Assembly: GCA_903772945.1 (NCBI GenBank)
Contig: CAICTM010000417.1
Coordinates: 1 to 64,000 of the forward strand
Direction of reading: 5' to 3'
DNA: 64,000 nt
Origin: Seminavis robusta
Taxonomy: Eukaryota; Bacillariophyta; Bacillariophyceae; Naviculales; Naviculaceae
Under the pieces are notes generated by a model. The model was not told the DNA's origin. It saw only the letters and a program-made list of their open reading frames with translations, and ran no database searches. Numbering within the stretch: position 1 is the first letter of the stretch; every line of letters begins with the position of its first letter. Positions 1 to 10,628 of this stretch are shown piece by piece. Position numbers and translations under genes: made by a program.

Positions 1-189
1 CAACAGCTGTTACGGCGTTCATGCAGCAGGTTGGAGCATTTGGACTTATCAGTGGCAGCAGCGAGACATCACCCAAGAGTGTCCCCGTTGTTGTTAATCC
101 CACTGCTCTGAGTAGATCGGACACTCCCAGCAGCATTGGTTTGTCCTCAGTAGCAGCAGCAGCAGCATCCAGCAAGGCTCCATCGCCAA

Positions 190-1485
190 TTAAACTGCTT
201 GATTCTGATGATGCAAGCGAATTCCAGTTTGCAGAATGCGCCATCTTCCTTTGAGTATCCCGAACGTACACTCCACGTCCTTCCTCAGGGATTCAATGAA
301 TTCTGACAATCTCTGTTGGTTTCGAAATACGTCCGATTTACCTGGAGACTGAGTACAAGACCATCGGTGGTAGCCATTGTCAACAATCCCCCAGACTCCC
401 CGGTACTTTCTGCCACTGACTATCGTTGTTCCAGTGGCAGTTGTTGTTCCATGTTCCAGCAACTCGAACTTGACATCTTGCAAGATGTCACCAGTGTGGA
501 TACCATTGAGGAAATTGTCGTAGTACGCAAGTGTCTTGTCATTCCATCGTGAAGGATGACCTTCTGTAGTGTACAGAATCATTCGCCGGTGGTTGCAAGA
601 TAGATTGTAGGACCGAGCTGGGTGACTTTGCTTAAATCCAATGTGCGATTGCTTCAAGTTATGCCCACACTTCCATAGGATGACATTAGTGGCATCGGAG
701 GAGAATCCACATCCAGGCAAACCAGCAGTCTCATATTCTTTTCGGTGGTCTTGGTAGGCTGCTGCTGTTGTTGGCATAGCGACAAACTCCGGATACAACT
801 GTTCTTTGCCATATTGGATGAATTTGTGAAAGAATCGTCTGTGGGTTTCTTCACTTATTGCTGTTGCTTCTTCCAAGTCATCGAATGTATGGCCCCTGCC
901 AAGATATCTTAATGCACCAAGAACAAGCAGACCGATTGGCGAAGGAGGGGTACCGGCTCTATTGGATCGTTGGTAGCTCTGGAAGTAGTTCGCTGCCTTC
1001 ACCTTCGCCAATAAATCCAGGAATTTTGGGTATGGCATTCTAAACCTACGGCGAAACTTCTTGGCGAATCGCTTTGTCTGAATGACACAGTCTGGGTGTG
1101 CTATATACAGTACATACCAAGCAGTTTGTTTGGGAACAAGAAAGACAATTGCTCCATTCACATCGAGGAAATATGGTCGCAGGTTCTTGGTACCCTTTTT
1201 CCGGCCGCTGTTCTTGCTTGTGGAAGCAGTGGCGTTATCTGTACCATCGTCTTCCTCCACTTGGTCTTTTACACAGATTTCTATGAGGTGGTTCTCCAGC
1301 TGTGTAAGGCGCTTCCTTTTCTTGCACACTTCCATAAAGCTAGCCAAGCTTATGGATTGCTCTTCATCATTGCCGCCGCTTCTTTGTGCAGCTAGTGCAC
1401 ATTGCACCAAGGTAGAGGGGCTACCATCCGACTGAACCGAAAGGTATTGGTTGACAATGTCAAGAGTTTTCGCAGCGGTGTCCAT
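190..1485 (-). CDS. PIF/Harbinger-type DDE transposase, C-terminus cut short
   Basis: The ORF from the first ATG at 1485 gives about 431 residues. It has the DDE layout of PIF/Harbinger (DDE_Tnp_4-like) transposases: first Asp in SSDATNV (residue ~264), second Asp in IVDNGYHRW (~369), Glu in DVECTFGILKGRW (~405). An upstream basic region (KKFRRRFRMP) and LLVLGALRYLGRG precede the catalytic core, as in the family. Such enzymes cut and paste their element in the nucleus. The ORF stops about 20 residues after FGILKGRW, earlier than usual. A TCCMN motif resembling the family's late TCC-x-(M/L)HN motif lies in another frame near bases 20-40, so a frameshift, intron or deletion is likely between them. 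The open frame extends a little upstream of the ATG without another Met. Family assignment is confident; activity is unknown. Confidence 0.82.
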   Translation of the reverse strand: MDTAAKTLDIVNQYLSVQSDGSPSTLVQCALAAQRSGGNDEEQSISLASFMEVCKKRKRLTQLENHLIEICVKDQVEEDDGTDNATASTSKNSGRKKGTKNLRPYFLDVNGAIVFLVPKQTAWYVLYIAHPDCVIQTKRFAKKFRRRFRMPYPKFLDLLAKVKAANYFQSYQRSNRAGTPPSPIGLLVLGALRYLGRGHTFDDLEEATAISEETHRRFFHKFIQYGKEQLYPEFVAMPTTAAAYQDHRKEYETAGLPGCGFSSDATNVILWKCGHNLKQSHIGFKQSHPARSYNLSCNHRRMILYTTEGHPSRWNDKTLAYYDNFLNGIHTGDILQDVKFELLEHGTTTATGTTIVSGRKYRGVWGIVDNGYHRWSCTQSPGKSDVFRNQQRLSEFIESLRKDVECTFGILKGRWRILQTGIRLHHQNQAV

Positions 1486-2147
1486 TCTAGTTCCAAATTC
1501 TGGTCTGCACAATTCTATCCCTTGCTACAATGTTGGTGTTGTTGTTGGTGCTGGGATATTGCTTCTTGCTGTGAGAAACGGCCTAGGCTAGAGTACGTAT
1601 GCCACCTCCTGGAGCAATCCGTGGTCTCCCAATGCCCCACGAAACTTAGCCAAAATGTGGGGGAGATTTGCAGAGACACGAAGTTGGCGAAGAACAATGA
1701 CGTGGTATGCATTGCTGTGATTGGCTGAGGCACTTGCGTGATACGTGATACGGGGACTGATTGGATCGGCCTTACCTCGGCAGTCTATCTGCCTGAGCCC
1801 TCACCCCCTTTTTTGGTATTTCCTCTAGCTAGTTTGCGGGTGTACAACACTGGCAAATCACTTTTCAAGCGCGCCATATTCTATTCACTGGCGAATCCAC
1901 AGTGTTAGGGTAAAGGATAACTTACATAACGGTTTCACGAGTCGGACAAACTTCATTGCCGATAGGACAAAAAATACACACTCTCCAGGGGTGAGTTTTC
2001 TGATTGGTGGATTTTGGATTCGGATTCAACTTCAAGTGAACATGCGCGATGCGCGCGACGTCACTGGTATGAACGAGCGGGCCGATACGCGATACGCGAT
2101 TGACTGAATATTTGAGATTCGATTCTGAAGATCATTTGAAGTCGAAC
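1486..2147. other. non-coding stretch
   Basis: No supported gene is seen. It contains a dispersed copy of the 16-17 kb hairpin-array end motif (1773-1826) and short GATACGCGAT tandem copies just before the next ORF. Confidence 0.5.
1773..1826 (+). repeat. dispersed copy of the CTCGGCAG/CTGCC motif
   Basis: About 50 bases (CCTCGGCAG, TCTAT, CTGCCTGAG, then a pyrimidine run ending GGTATTTCCT) match a segment at 16469-16520 inside the tandem hairpin array, with only a few differences. A shorter relative lies at about 16887-16922. The core CTCGGCAG/CTGCCTGAG can pair as a small hairpin. Confidence 0.7.
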
Positions 2148-2372
2148 ATGACAGATTTGAAGGAAAGGCCGTGGGATCCAGTCCAATGGGCAAAGGATCA
2201 TCCGATCCAGCGCAAATTTCTCAAGTTACACCCGGAGGCATGGTCCGTTTTGGCTAATAGGCAGATTCCGGATTGGTTCGCCAACCTCAACGAAGATGAG
2301 ATTTGGTGCCCTGTGGAAACAACAGAGTGGTGGTCGAGTCTTTATGTTGATAGTTGCGTTGATTTAAACTAA
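2148..2372 (+). CDS. small W-x-x-DHP motif protein, function unknown
   Basis: The frame opens upstream of 2100 without an ATG; the first Met (2148) gives 74 residues. The visible pattern is W-A-K-DHP, then a Leu-rich stretch, an IP pair, E-x-E-I-WC and a TTEWW end. The same order (W-D-K-DHP, IPLD, E-V-WC, DT-E-F) occurs three times in the minus-strand protein at 28673-29524. The gene lies just downstream of a divergent Harbinger-like transposase, and its stop is 21 bases from the stop of a convergent small ORF. It may be the accessory protein of that transposon or a degraded remnant; an upstream exon cannot be excluded. No known function is recognised. Confidence 0.45.
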   Translation: MTDLKERPWDPVQWAKDHPIQRKFLKLHPEAWSVLANRQIPDWFANLNEDEIWCPVETTEWWSSLYVDSCVDLN

Positions 2373-2393
2373 AATCTAGAAAGGTTACTTGAT

Positions 2394-2670
2394 TTAATTG
2401 ACTAGGGGTAGACCGGGAAAGAAATGAAGCAGCGTGGTTACCATGGCGCCGCTGTCGAGTCCGTGCTCTTTCACTATGTCGGTTTTTGGCATCGACGTAT
2501 TGACTGCGTAAATGGCTTCCACAACTAGCAGATTCGACGTGGCGGTTGAGGGGGATGCGCTCCAATCCACTAAGGCTTCATCGCTCAGGTTTGACAACCA
2601 ATTCGATATCGTCGCTAGGTCTTGGCCACGGTTGTTGATGAGGAGTCTCCAATGGGCAGAGTGTGGTGGT
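2394..2670 (-). pseudogene. small hypothetical gene split by the Copia insertion (3' part)
   Basis: On the minus strand an open frame ends in TAA at 2394 and runs without a stop into the Copia target duplication (2666-2670). Past the far end of the element, 9945-9960 continues the same frame and supplies an ATG at 9958-9960 followed by A-E-I. Removing the element and one target copy leaves a 95-codon ORF, so the element sits about four codons after the start. The predicted protein has no recognised domain. The continuity could be chance, but the precise frame match across a clean 5-bp duplication supports a real small gene knocked out by insertion. Confidence 0.45.
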
Positions 2671-2916
2671 TGTTGGAGGAAACATACCTGACACCTCTTT
2701 ACTATTGACTCGTGTATTAATCATCTAGTCCGGTTCGCATGTAAATTCATCATGCAAGGAACCAAGGGAGTTTTAGGTCTAAAGTGCTACGGGGGTCCTT
2801 ATATCCAATTCAATCACAAGAATTGCTATGCACCACCAGAAAATCCTCACTTTTGCTTTTCAGCTTAATCTAAAACCAAATTACTCCCCAATAAGCTGCA
2901 GTATTACTAGCTAACA
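2671..2916 (+). repeat. 5' LTR of the Copia element
   Basis: 246 bp, TG...CA ends with TGTT/AACA inverted termini. A TTATATCC box at 2799-2806 is a candidate core promoter. Bases 2850-2863 are the exact complement of the 14 bases following the LTR. Confidence 0.93.
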
Positions 2917-2930
2917 CTGAAAAGCAAAAG
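2917..2930 (+). promoter_or_regulatory. putative primer-binding site, complementary to the element's own LTR
   Basis: The 14 bases CTGAAAAGCAAAAG start at the first base after the LTR, where a reverse-transcription primer site should be. They do not begin with TGG, as a tRNA 3'-end site would. They are the perfect reverse complement of CTTTTGCTTTTCAG at 2850-2863 in the LTR (also 9878-9891 in the 3' copy). Pairing stops at both boundaries. This suggests priming by the element's own RNA, as known for Tf1, but that is inference. Confidence 0.6.
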
Positions 2931-3060
2931 CCCTTCTCGAGTTCGAAGAGTCAACCGTCTCGAGACAGTAAGTCAAGTTGATACTAAGTCAAAGTGTATT
3001 GAGTCAAAGTGTATTGAGTTAACACCTGCAACAGAGGAGAGGTGCGCAAATACTGCACAC

Positions 3061-3283
3061 AGTCACACTATAAAGGATACCAAACACCTCTAACAGGAAA
3101 AAGGTGCGCGGGAAGAAAATCCCATCTTCAGTCACAGGTACTAGTACGTGAGATCGTCTAACAGTTTCCGGCCGGAAACTGTTAGACGATCTCACGTACT
3201 AGTACCTGTGACTGAAGATGGGATTTTCTTTCCCGCGCACCTTTTTCCTGTTAGAGGTGTTTGGTATCCTTTATAGTGTGACT
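3061..3283. repeat. long near-perfect palindrome in the Copia leader
   Basis: Left arm 3061-3171 and right arm 3172-3283 are reverse complements with one inserted T as the only difference seen. The centre is CCGG/CCGG with no spacer. It lies between the primer-binding site and gag. It could form a large cruciform or RNA hairpin, or mark a fold-back copying event. Confidence 0.9.
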
Positions 3284-4045
3284 CAAACAACTACGGACAT
3301 CCAAGGGTACCAGTGAAACAAGCACGGTGAACTGAACAGGTTACGTGCTGGAAGCAAGGAAATCCGGCTCTTATTCATCGAGTTGAAGCCGATTACGTCA
3401 TCGCGCGAGATTTCGTGATTTTCATACGTCTCATCACATCGAGCAGAAGTCAACGCACGGGGATCAAGATAGATCCTGACACAGACGTCGCAAGCAAGAG
3501 GTCCCATACATCAATCGATAGAGGACATCTAGCCGCATCTCTGAGTATCAGTGCAAGCTTCTAACTCCAAGAATTGAGTGAGATAGGTTGATTCGAGTGA
3601 TACAGTGCTACTGTGAAGAGAAACACAAAAATCACGAGGAAGCTCATAAGTATCACGAGGAACCAAATCTTCACGAGAGAACTGTTCCAGTCATTGTTAC
3701 TCACTCAGTGCACTCATCTAACATCAATACAAGGTCCTGCAGCAAGAAAGCAGAGACAGGAGACCGACAGAGGCAGTTCGCTACTACCCAAGGCTCCACA
3801 CAAGAACACCACGAGTTCCTCTGGAATTACGTGAGCTGTTGAATCCAACAGAGGCTATCCAGCCACAAACAGGTGCACCAAGAGTGACCAAAAAGAAGGC
3901 TATCCAGCCAACAAGAAGCTTTTACAGGCAACTACAAGAGTAGTGCCCGTCGTGCGATCCTTCCTGCAGGAGTATCCACACAAGAACACAAGCTAGTTCC
4001 AAGGAACAAGCAAGCACAAGAGTGCATTACCACACCAACAAGACC

Positions 4046-5213
4046 ATGAGATTCCAAGGAAGAGGTGGTCGTGGTGGAGGAAGATACCCTTCTAGGGGGG
4101 GTAGGGGATTCAATTCCTCAGGAAGAAGCCATCAAGGAAGAGGCAACAGCTACAGGAACCAGAACAAGAGTTCCAAGCGTCAGTTCCTCTTCCATCCAAA
4201 TGGACAGGCTGACCAGGTATTATCCTTTTGAAGAGACCCTGACACACATTGTCCAGGATCTAAGATCAACCTGAGTGGAATGATGTGCCACTGGCTTCAT
4301 TGGCCATTGAGACCATGAAAGTCAGGCACCTACCAAGCCGACCAAGCCAACACTCCAGGTATCACTTGCTGATCCCAAAGCCCAAGAGTACGATGCTTTG
4401 GAACTGAGCGAGTACAAGGCAAAGTCATCCATCTATGACAAGTCGACTCGATCCTATGAGAACATTCTCAAGACAGGTGCAACCACCATCCAGGTGACAT
4501 ACTGTACCGACGCCATGAAGTCCAAGCTTCGAGGTCTAGGAGACTACGAGGATGCAGTCAAGCTGGATCCCATTGAGTTGCTCAAGAGGATCAGATTGAT
4601 AGTGATGCAAGGCTCAACCAAAGAGTTCCCATTGCTCCAATACATCAAGACCATCCAACGTGGCTTGTTCCCAAAGCAAGGCGACCATGACAGAGTTGAC
4701 TTCTACTTGAGAAAGGTCGACAGCGACGTGGATCAAGTGTATGACCTGGTCGGAACAGAGGTCATTGATGTCAGGACTATCGGTTTGGCTGAATACAAGG
4801 CCGCACCAGATCACGACGCACAGGAAAAGATACTAGTGACGGAAAGGGCTAGGTTGAAAGCAACCGTGGCCTACCATGGACTACAAGAGGGAAGATACGG
4901 AGATTACCAGAAGACTGTTGAGGCAGCCTATGCCATGAACGGTACCATCCAATTCCTGATACCCTTGATCATCTTAGAGAGACGCTGTCCAATACAGATT
5001 CAAGCCCAGCAAGAATGGCTGGACCAACGGAAGGCCAAGGACCGGAAGCCATTTTCCAATCCCAAGCCACCTCCTTTTGATCCCAGAAAAAAGAAGGAAG
5101 GGCTCCCACTGCTGTCTTCTTCAGCAGTCCCAGCAGGCGAAGCCTGCTACTGTTGTGGAAGCCCAGATCACAAACTTCCACAGTGCAAGGTAAGTCGAAG
5201 TCCCCAAGCCTGA
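4046..5213 (+). pseudogene. gag: Copia gag (nucleocapsid) with frameshift
   Basis: It starts at ATG 4046 with an Arg/Gly-rich segment (MRFQGRGGRGGG...), which breaks frame near 4215. Coding resumes and is open from about 4398 to 5213. The C-terminal part holds a canonical zinc knuckle C-x2-C-x4-H-x4-C (CYCCGSPDHKLPQC) at about 5148-5190, preceded by a Pro/Lys-rich linker. Gag would package element RNA into particles; this copy cannot make one continuous protein. The domain order matches Copia elements of diatoms, where gag precedes protease, integrase and RT. Confidence 0.85.
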
Positions 5214-8200
5214 ATGGGCCATCAACAAGTTCAATGGCATGAAGAATCCTTCATGCCACAGTACCACCAACACCAGATGCAGCTATCTCCAAGGAGTGCC
5301 CCACACTGGTGACGGCGCCAGCTCCAGCTCCAGCTGGAGACTCTTCGAGCAGGAGTGGATTCAGTGGAGTCCCTCCACCTCCTACGAAGCCAGTCGAACT
5401 TTCAACAGTTTCCCATGTCAAGCCAAGCCTCCCAGGCCAGCGGGCAGGGTCACTACAGTTCCATTTTCAGCCCCATCAAGTCGATGGATCCCGCCCTTGA
5501 TGGGCAGAGATGATTCAACCACCGACAGTGAGCCGGAAGCTTCCATTGACTGGGGAGCATTCGCTACCGATTTCTTGGAGGGATCCCACTTTATGCAGAA
5601 AGTGGAGGCATGATGAGACAATCATCCGAAGAAAGCTATCACCTCCGGCTACGGCCATGATCAGCTTGATGAGGGAGGTCCTGACGGTTTAAGCATCGGA
5701 TCCGACCTTATCCTCCAGCGTACAATGATACACATAATATAATTGTCAGTTGTTCTGCCCACCCTGACACCGTCTTCAACACAGATCATTCGAAGGAGTC
5801 ATCCCTCGGAGTGGCCAAGACGATGATCAGAGCTGCTGTTCCGACTACAGCTCGGATACAGAGAATGAATTTCGTTGCTTGTACCGTGACCCAGCCGGCG
5901 TCAGCGAGAGAATCAGCGAGGCAACTGTTATGAAGATTTCAAAGACCAAGACTCACTCTCAGTCGAAGAACAAACCATCAAGTTGCGTTTTGAGTTCTCC
6001 AGGAGTGTGCAGATGCCGAACTCACAGGAGTGGCAGAGAAAAATCTTGCGGAGTGTCGGTCAGAACCTCTTCCTGATGAGCCAACACAGTGTATCTCGGC
6101 AGTGGCAGTCCAATCCGACTGTCATTAACCCAGGACATGATGTGTCCGCAAGCGGCTATCTCCCAGACCAATCGAGATGGCCACCAATTTTGGAAGCACC
6201 AAGCTAACTCAAGAAGGGACACACCTTACGGCAATGGTTATTCCAATCCAGGAGGCATCGCCAATATCAACGCTTTGTCTCTTGTTGTGGATGACTGCGT
6301 CAGGGCACAGGATGGATCCTATGTCCTCATGGACTCAAGAGTCGACGACGCCATCTACCACTACCGCCCAACTGGGATCCATACCAGGTATGACGGACCG
6401 CAAAAGGTCTGTATGGCGTGTTGATTGAGCAAGACCTGCTGGATCACATGGCCCAACTCAACCAGTTTTCACCGGAGTTCCAGCATTTGGTCCAGACGGT
6501 GGAGGGCAACCTCGAAGGCTTACCAAGAAGCAAGCCAAGGGTGATTTCTCGCACGAAATCTGTACCACAACCTCCAGACGCCCATCTTTGGAGGGATACC
6601 GCAACATGATCAGGACTGGTCAAATTCGCGACTGTCCCGTCAAGCTGGAGGACATCGATCGCGCCGAATTAATTTTCGGGAGCGACATGGGCAAGGCCAA
6701 GGCTCTACTACACGCAGACCCCCCACCAGTGACCGACAGTATTCATACTGTACCGGATGAGCTGGTGGCACCACACAGGTTCCTGACCGGATGCATGATG
6801 TGTTTTATGTCTGTGAGATTGCCTTTCTGGCATTCACTGACTTGCAAATCCGACACCGCGAATCAGCCTACCTGACCAACAGGAAAGGAAAATCATTCTA
6901 TTCCGCCATTGACAAGATTTTTGATCGGTACGGAAATAATGATTTCAAGATCAAGAAATACAGTGCGACCTGGAGTTCAAGAGCCTGATGGATCCTGTCA
7001 AGAACGACATGGAGCTCAAGCTCAACCATGGAGCGGCTCAGACTCACAGTGGTCCCGCCGAGCGGAATACCGCACCTTGAAGGAGCGCACCGCGCAGCCT
7101 GGCATTCAACCCCGTTCATGGTGATGCCAAAGGTGATGATTGTGGAATTGGTGTACGATGTTAATTTAAACTCAACCTCTTCCCGCGCTTGATGGAATCT
7201 CTAAAGTGTATCCTCCCAGGCAGATCCTGGAGGGTCGGACCACAAGCTACAAAGATATTCAGTACACCTTTGGAGCTATTGTCTCGCTTCCAACGAACCA
7301 GACAAGCTCAATTCCATGGAGCCCCGGCGATTGGATTGCATCTATCTCCGTCCATTGATGGACAACCACCAAGGTGGACACAGTGTGTGACCTCGTCACC
7401 TTTGAGGTGATCACGCGACAGCATGTCCGCATCCTGCCGATGCCTCGCTCAGTCATTGATGCTGTCGAAAAGAAGGCATACGGTGAGGTAAGAAACCACT
7501 AATCTTTACACAACCGTGACTTTGTGGAATTTTTACCTGTAGGTTTGCCTGCAGGAGTGGATGGTGTCAATGGAAATAAGAGCTACCTCCAAGTCTATGA
7601 GACTCTTCGACGAAGATTCAGTGGAAACCAAGGAATCAGATGAAGATTCTGAGATGGGAACGCCCCAGGGTAGTACCAAGGGCATCCAAACAGTATGCCA
7701 AAGACATTGACTCCGATGAAGAAGGAGAAGAGGGATTCCAAGGAATCCCAACAAGCACAAGTCCAGACAACCCTACAGTTGAGAGACGGCACCAGCAGTG
7801 GATACCAATGATGGAAACCTCGCTGGACCAGCCAAGGCTTCCAAGCTTCCTCGAGTTGGAATTCGACGCTCAGCTCGGATCGCCACAGCCGAAGCAAAGA
7901 AAGGATCACCTTCGTCCAAGATGACGAAGCGAAAAACCACTACTGTATGAGACAGAGACAAGCAAACATCTAGCTTTGTTCATGGACTCCTGTAATCACA
8001 GGAGTGCACAGCAGAAGTCAAGATGAGAGCAGCCACGCCCAACAACATTCTTCTACCCAAGGGTCTGAAAGTGTGGGGCAACAAAGCCAAGAAAGGCGGC
8101 GCCAAAGAGATGGACCAGCTACACAGCAGAGTGTGTTTTCAGTCCAGTCGACCCAAACAAATGCAGTGATTCTGAATTGAAAAAGGCACAATGGCACTCA

Positions 8201-9650
8201 TGTTTGTGAGTGAGAAAAGGATGGCACCGTCAAGGCCGTGCAGTCTACAATGGGAAACCTACAAGGGTGTACCATCAGAAAGAAGAAGCCAGAAGCCAAC
8301 AGTTTCACTTGAGGGTTTGATGTTATCCATGTGTGTCGATGCATCTGAAGATAGGATGTGATGTCCCTGGATGTTCCCAATGCGTTCATCCAAACCCCAA
8401 TGCAGAAGTCAAACAAGGTGAAGAAGGGTCTCATGATCATTGAGGGAACCCTTGCAGACTTACTTGTGAAATTGACCCTGACACATATGCCTCTTTCCTG
8501 ACATACAAGAAGGGACGACCATCCTCTATGTCGTTGTGGAAAGAGCCATCTACGGAATGGTTTGGCAGCATTACTCTGGTACAAGCTCTTCAGGAGCGAC
8601 CTCGAACAAAATTGGTTTGTGTTCAACAAATACGATCCTTGTGTGCCAACCGCATGATCGAGGGGTACCAACAAACAATTCGATTTTATGTGATGACCTA
8701 ATGTAAGCCACAGAATGAAGTTGGTGAATAACCAAACTCTGGAATGGTTCAACGCTAGGTAAGGAACCTATGGAGCCGTAAGGCAACCCGTGGTCCCAAG
8801 CATGCTACTTGGGATGACGGTGACTTTTCCGATCCAGGCAAGGTATCATTGACATGATTGACTATCTAAGAAGATGATCTTGGAGTTCCCGGTGGACTTC
8901 GAGCAAATGAAGAAGGTGCCCAGCGCGGCACCTGCCGATTTATTCAGTTCTGTGATGGAGCTGCTTTGGATGACAAGACCAGAGAAATCTATCACCAACG
9001 CAGCCAAGCTGTTGTTCGCGTGTAGAGAGCAAGACCAGATGTTCAGACACTGACAATTGTTCTCTGCACACGTGTGAGGAATCCCACAGTTGACGACTGG
9101 GGCAAGTTGATCCAAGGATTGAAGTTCCTGGACCAAACAGTGGAGGACAAGTGATACTCCAGTTGATGATATCCGTGTCATCACTTGGTGGGTGGATGCA
9201 TCATTTGCAGTCCATCCTGATTACCGTTCCCAACAGGAGGAGTCATGTCCTTTGGAAGTGGTGCGGTGCTTTCTGTATCCGCGAAACAGAAGCTCAACTC
9301 AAGAAGCAGCACTGAACGGAATTGATTGGAGCTGACGATGTTATGTCGCCCATGTTGTGGGCAAAGTTTTCCTTGAAGAGACGGGATCGTTGTGAAGGAC
9401 AACATCCTCATGCAGGACAACAAAAGCACGATCATTCTTGCAAGAATGGCAAAGGCAGTTCGGGCAAAAGAACTCGGGCTATCAACATTCGTTTCTTTTT
9501 TATTCATGAACAGATTGGAAAAGGCAACCTTAGAGTTGTGTACTGCCCAACCTTGGAGATGCTGGAGATTTTTTCACGAAGCCCCTTCAGGGCAAGCTCT
9601 TCCACGAGCACAGGGCTTTCATCATGGGGCATCCACCCCTTGTTTGATTT
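5214..9650 (+). pseudogene. pol: Copia pol (integrase, RT, RNase H), multiply frameshifted
   Basis: Pieces in several frames spell out the Copia pol order. At ~6800-7130 there are integrase-like segments (FTDLQIRH, IFDRYGNNDFKIKK, PAERNT). At ~7160-7490 there is the rest of the integrase C-terminal region. RT starts near 8360 with DVPNAFIQTPMQKSNKVKKG, close to the family motif. RNase H lies at ~9185-9500, with WWVDASFAVH, then DNILMQDNKSTI, then RAINIRFFFIHEQIGKG and VVYCPTLEM. No single frame is open for more than about 100 codons. A protease catalytic motif was not identified with confidence. The protein is not expressible as read; mobility, if any, would depend on proteins from other copies. 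Confidence 0.85.
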
Positions 9651-9700
9651 CCTAATTATTTTATTCGTTCCACGGAGCCACCTAGGGCACCGTGCAGGAG

Positions 9701-9944
9701 TGTTGGAGGAAACATACCTGACACCTCTTTACTATTGACTCGTGTATTAATCATCTAGTTCGTTCGCATGTAAATTCATCATGCAAGGAACCAAGGAGTT
9801 TTAGGTCTAAAGTGCTACGGGGGTCCTTATATCCAATTCAATCACAAGAATTGCTATGCACCACCAGAAAATCCTCACTTTTGCTTTTCAGCTTAATCTA
9901 AAACCAAATTACTCCCCAATAAGCTGCAGTATTACTAGCTAACA
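9701..9944 (+). repeat. 3' LTR of the Copia element
   Basis: 244 bp, nearly identical to 2671-2916; differences are short indels around 9758 and in the GGAG run. A short purine stretch (GCAGGAG) precedes it as a weak polypurine tract. The target duplication GTGGT follows directly. Confidence 0.93.
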
Positions 9945-10091
9945 GTGGTATTTCTGCCATGTTGTTGGACGTACCCAGGCTCGGAAATAGTGAGCTTGGT
10001 AGTGTGCGGTGACTTGCGTTGTTTGGTCATGTTACGTAGTCATGGTTCGCATTGGCATGTTAGTGCTTACCAGTAAAGTACGTCATTCGCG

Positions 10092-10230
10092 TTCCGAGTA
10101 TCCAGAAGCTAGTCAGAAATGCGTCACATGGAACATGGGCTTCCGAGTATCCGGAAGTTAGTCGGAAGTGTGTCACACGGAACATGGGCTTCCGAGTATC
10201 CGGAAGTTAGTCGGAAGTGCGTCACACGTG
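10092..10230. repeat. 49-bp tandem repeat, about three copies
   Basis: Units start TTCCGAGTATCC at 10092, 10141 and 10190. The last two units are almost identical and the first is more divergent. The third is truncated. Confidence 0.85.
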
Positions 10231-10259
10231 GGATTCAATTTTATCTTAAAATTGGGGAT

Positions 10260-10628
10260 TTAAGGCTCAAAGAGTGCTGAATGAGGTGTACTTGTTAGAT
10301 TTAAGCGTTCGCATAGGCAGTTCCTAGTGTTCTTCAGATTCTTCGTGTGCATTAGGCTTGAGTTTGCCATGGAGATCAACATACAGCTTTCGATGGAGAG
10401 TGACTGGTCAAGTTCTACAGTGTCGTCGTCTAATTCTTGGACTGAGTAATTGGGAAACCAGTTTCGGACGTTGACTTCTTCATCGGGAATAATCAACAAA
10501 CACATCTGCAATTGGTTTTGACTGTGGTTGCAAGCTATAAAGGCTTCGGTCACAAACTCGCGACGTATGAACTGGACAAAAGTCGAGTATTCTAGGAGTG
10601 AAACACAAAAGGCGGAGACAATAAACAT
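10260..10628 (-). CDS. hypothetical protein, 122 residues
   Basis: The first ATG is at 10628, starting MFIVSAF with a hydrophobic beginning and an acidic middle (ELDDDTVELD). No family is recognised. A second overlapping frame on the same strand (10480-10719) also opens with ATG, so the exon structure is uncertain. It lies downstream of another small minus-strand gene (10788-11371) and may belong to the same transcription unit or be a chance ORF. Confidence 0.3.
   Translation of the reverse strand: MFIVSAFCVSLLEYSTFVQFIRREFVTEAFIACNHSQNQLQMCLLIIPDEEVNVRNWFPNYSVQELDDDTVELDQSLSIESCMLISMANSSLMHTKNLKNTRNCLCERLNLTSTPHSALFEP

Larger units (their letters stand above)
2671..9944 (+). mobile_element. 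Ty1/Copia LTR retrotransposon, full length, frames damaged
   Basis: Two direct LTRs (2671-2916 and 9701-9944) begin TGTTGG and end AACA. They enclose gag with a CCHC knuckle, then integrase, reverse transcriptase and RNase H signatures in the Copia order. The 5-bp target duplication GTGGT is intact on both sides (2666-2670 and 9945-9949). The LTRs differ mainly by two single-base indels and about one substitution, so the insertion looks recent, yet the internal ORFs carry many frameshifts. The leader holds a primer-binding site complementary to the LTR and a roughly 223-bp palindrome. Confidence 0.93.

Noticed and set aside
2917-2930. Standard tRNA 3'-end primer-binding site
   Set aside because: The sequence after the LTR does not start with TGG, while it is perfectly complementary to the LTR itself.
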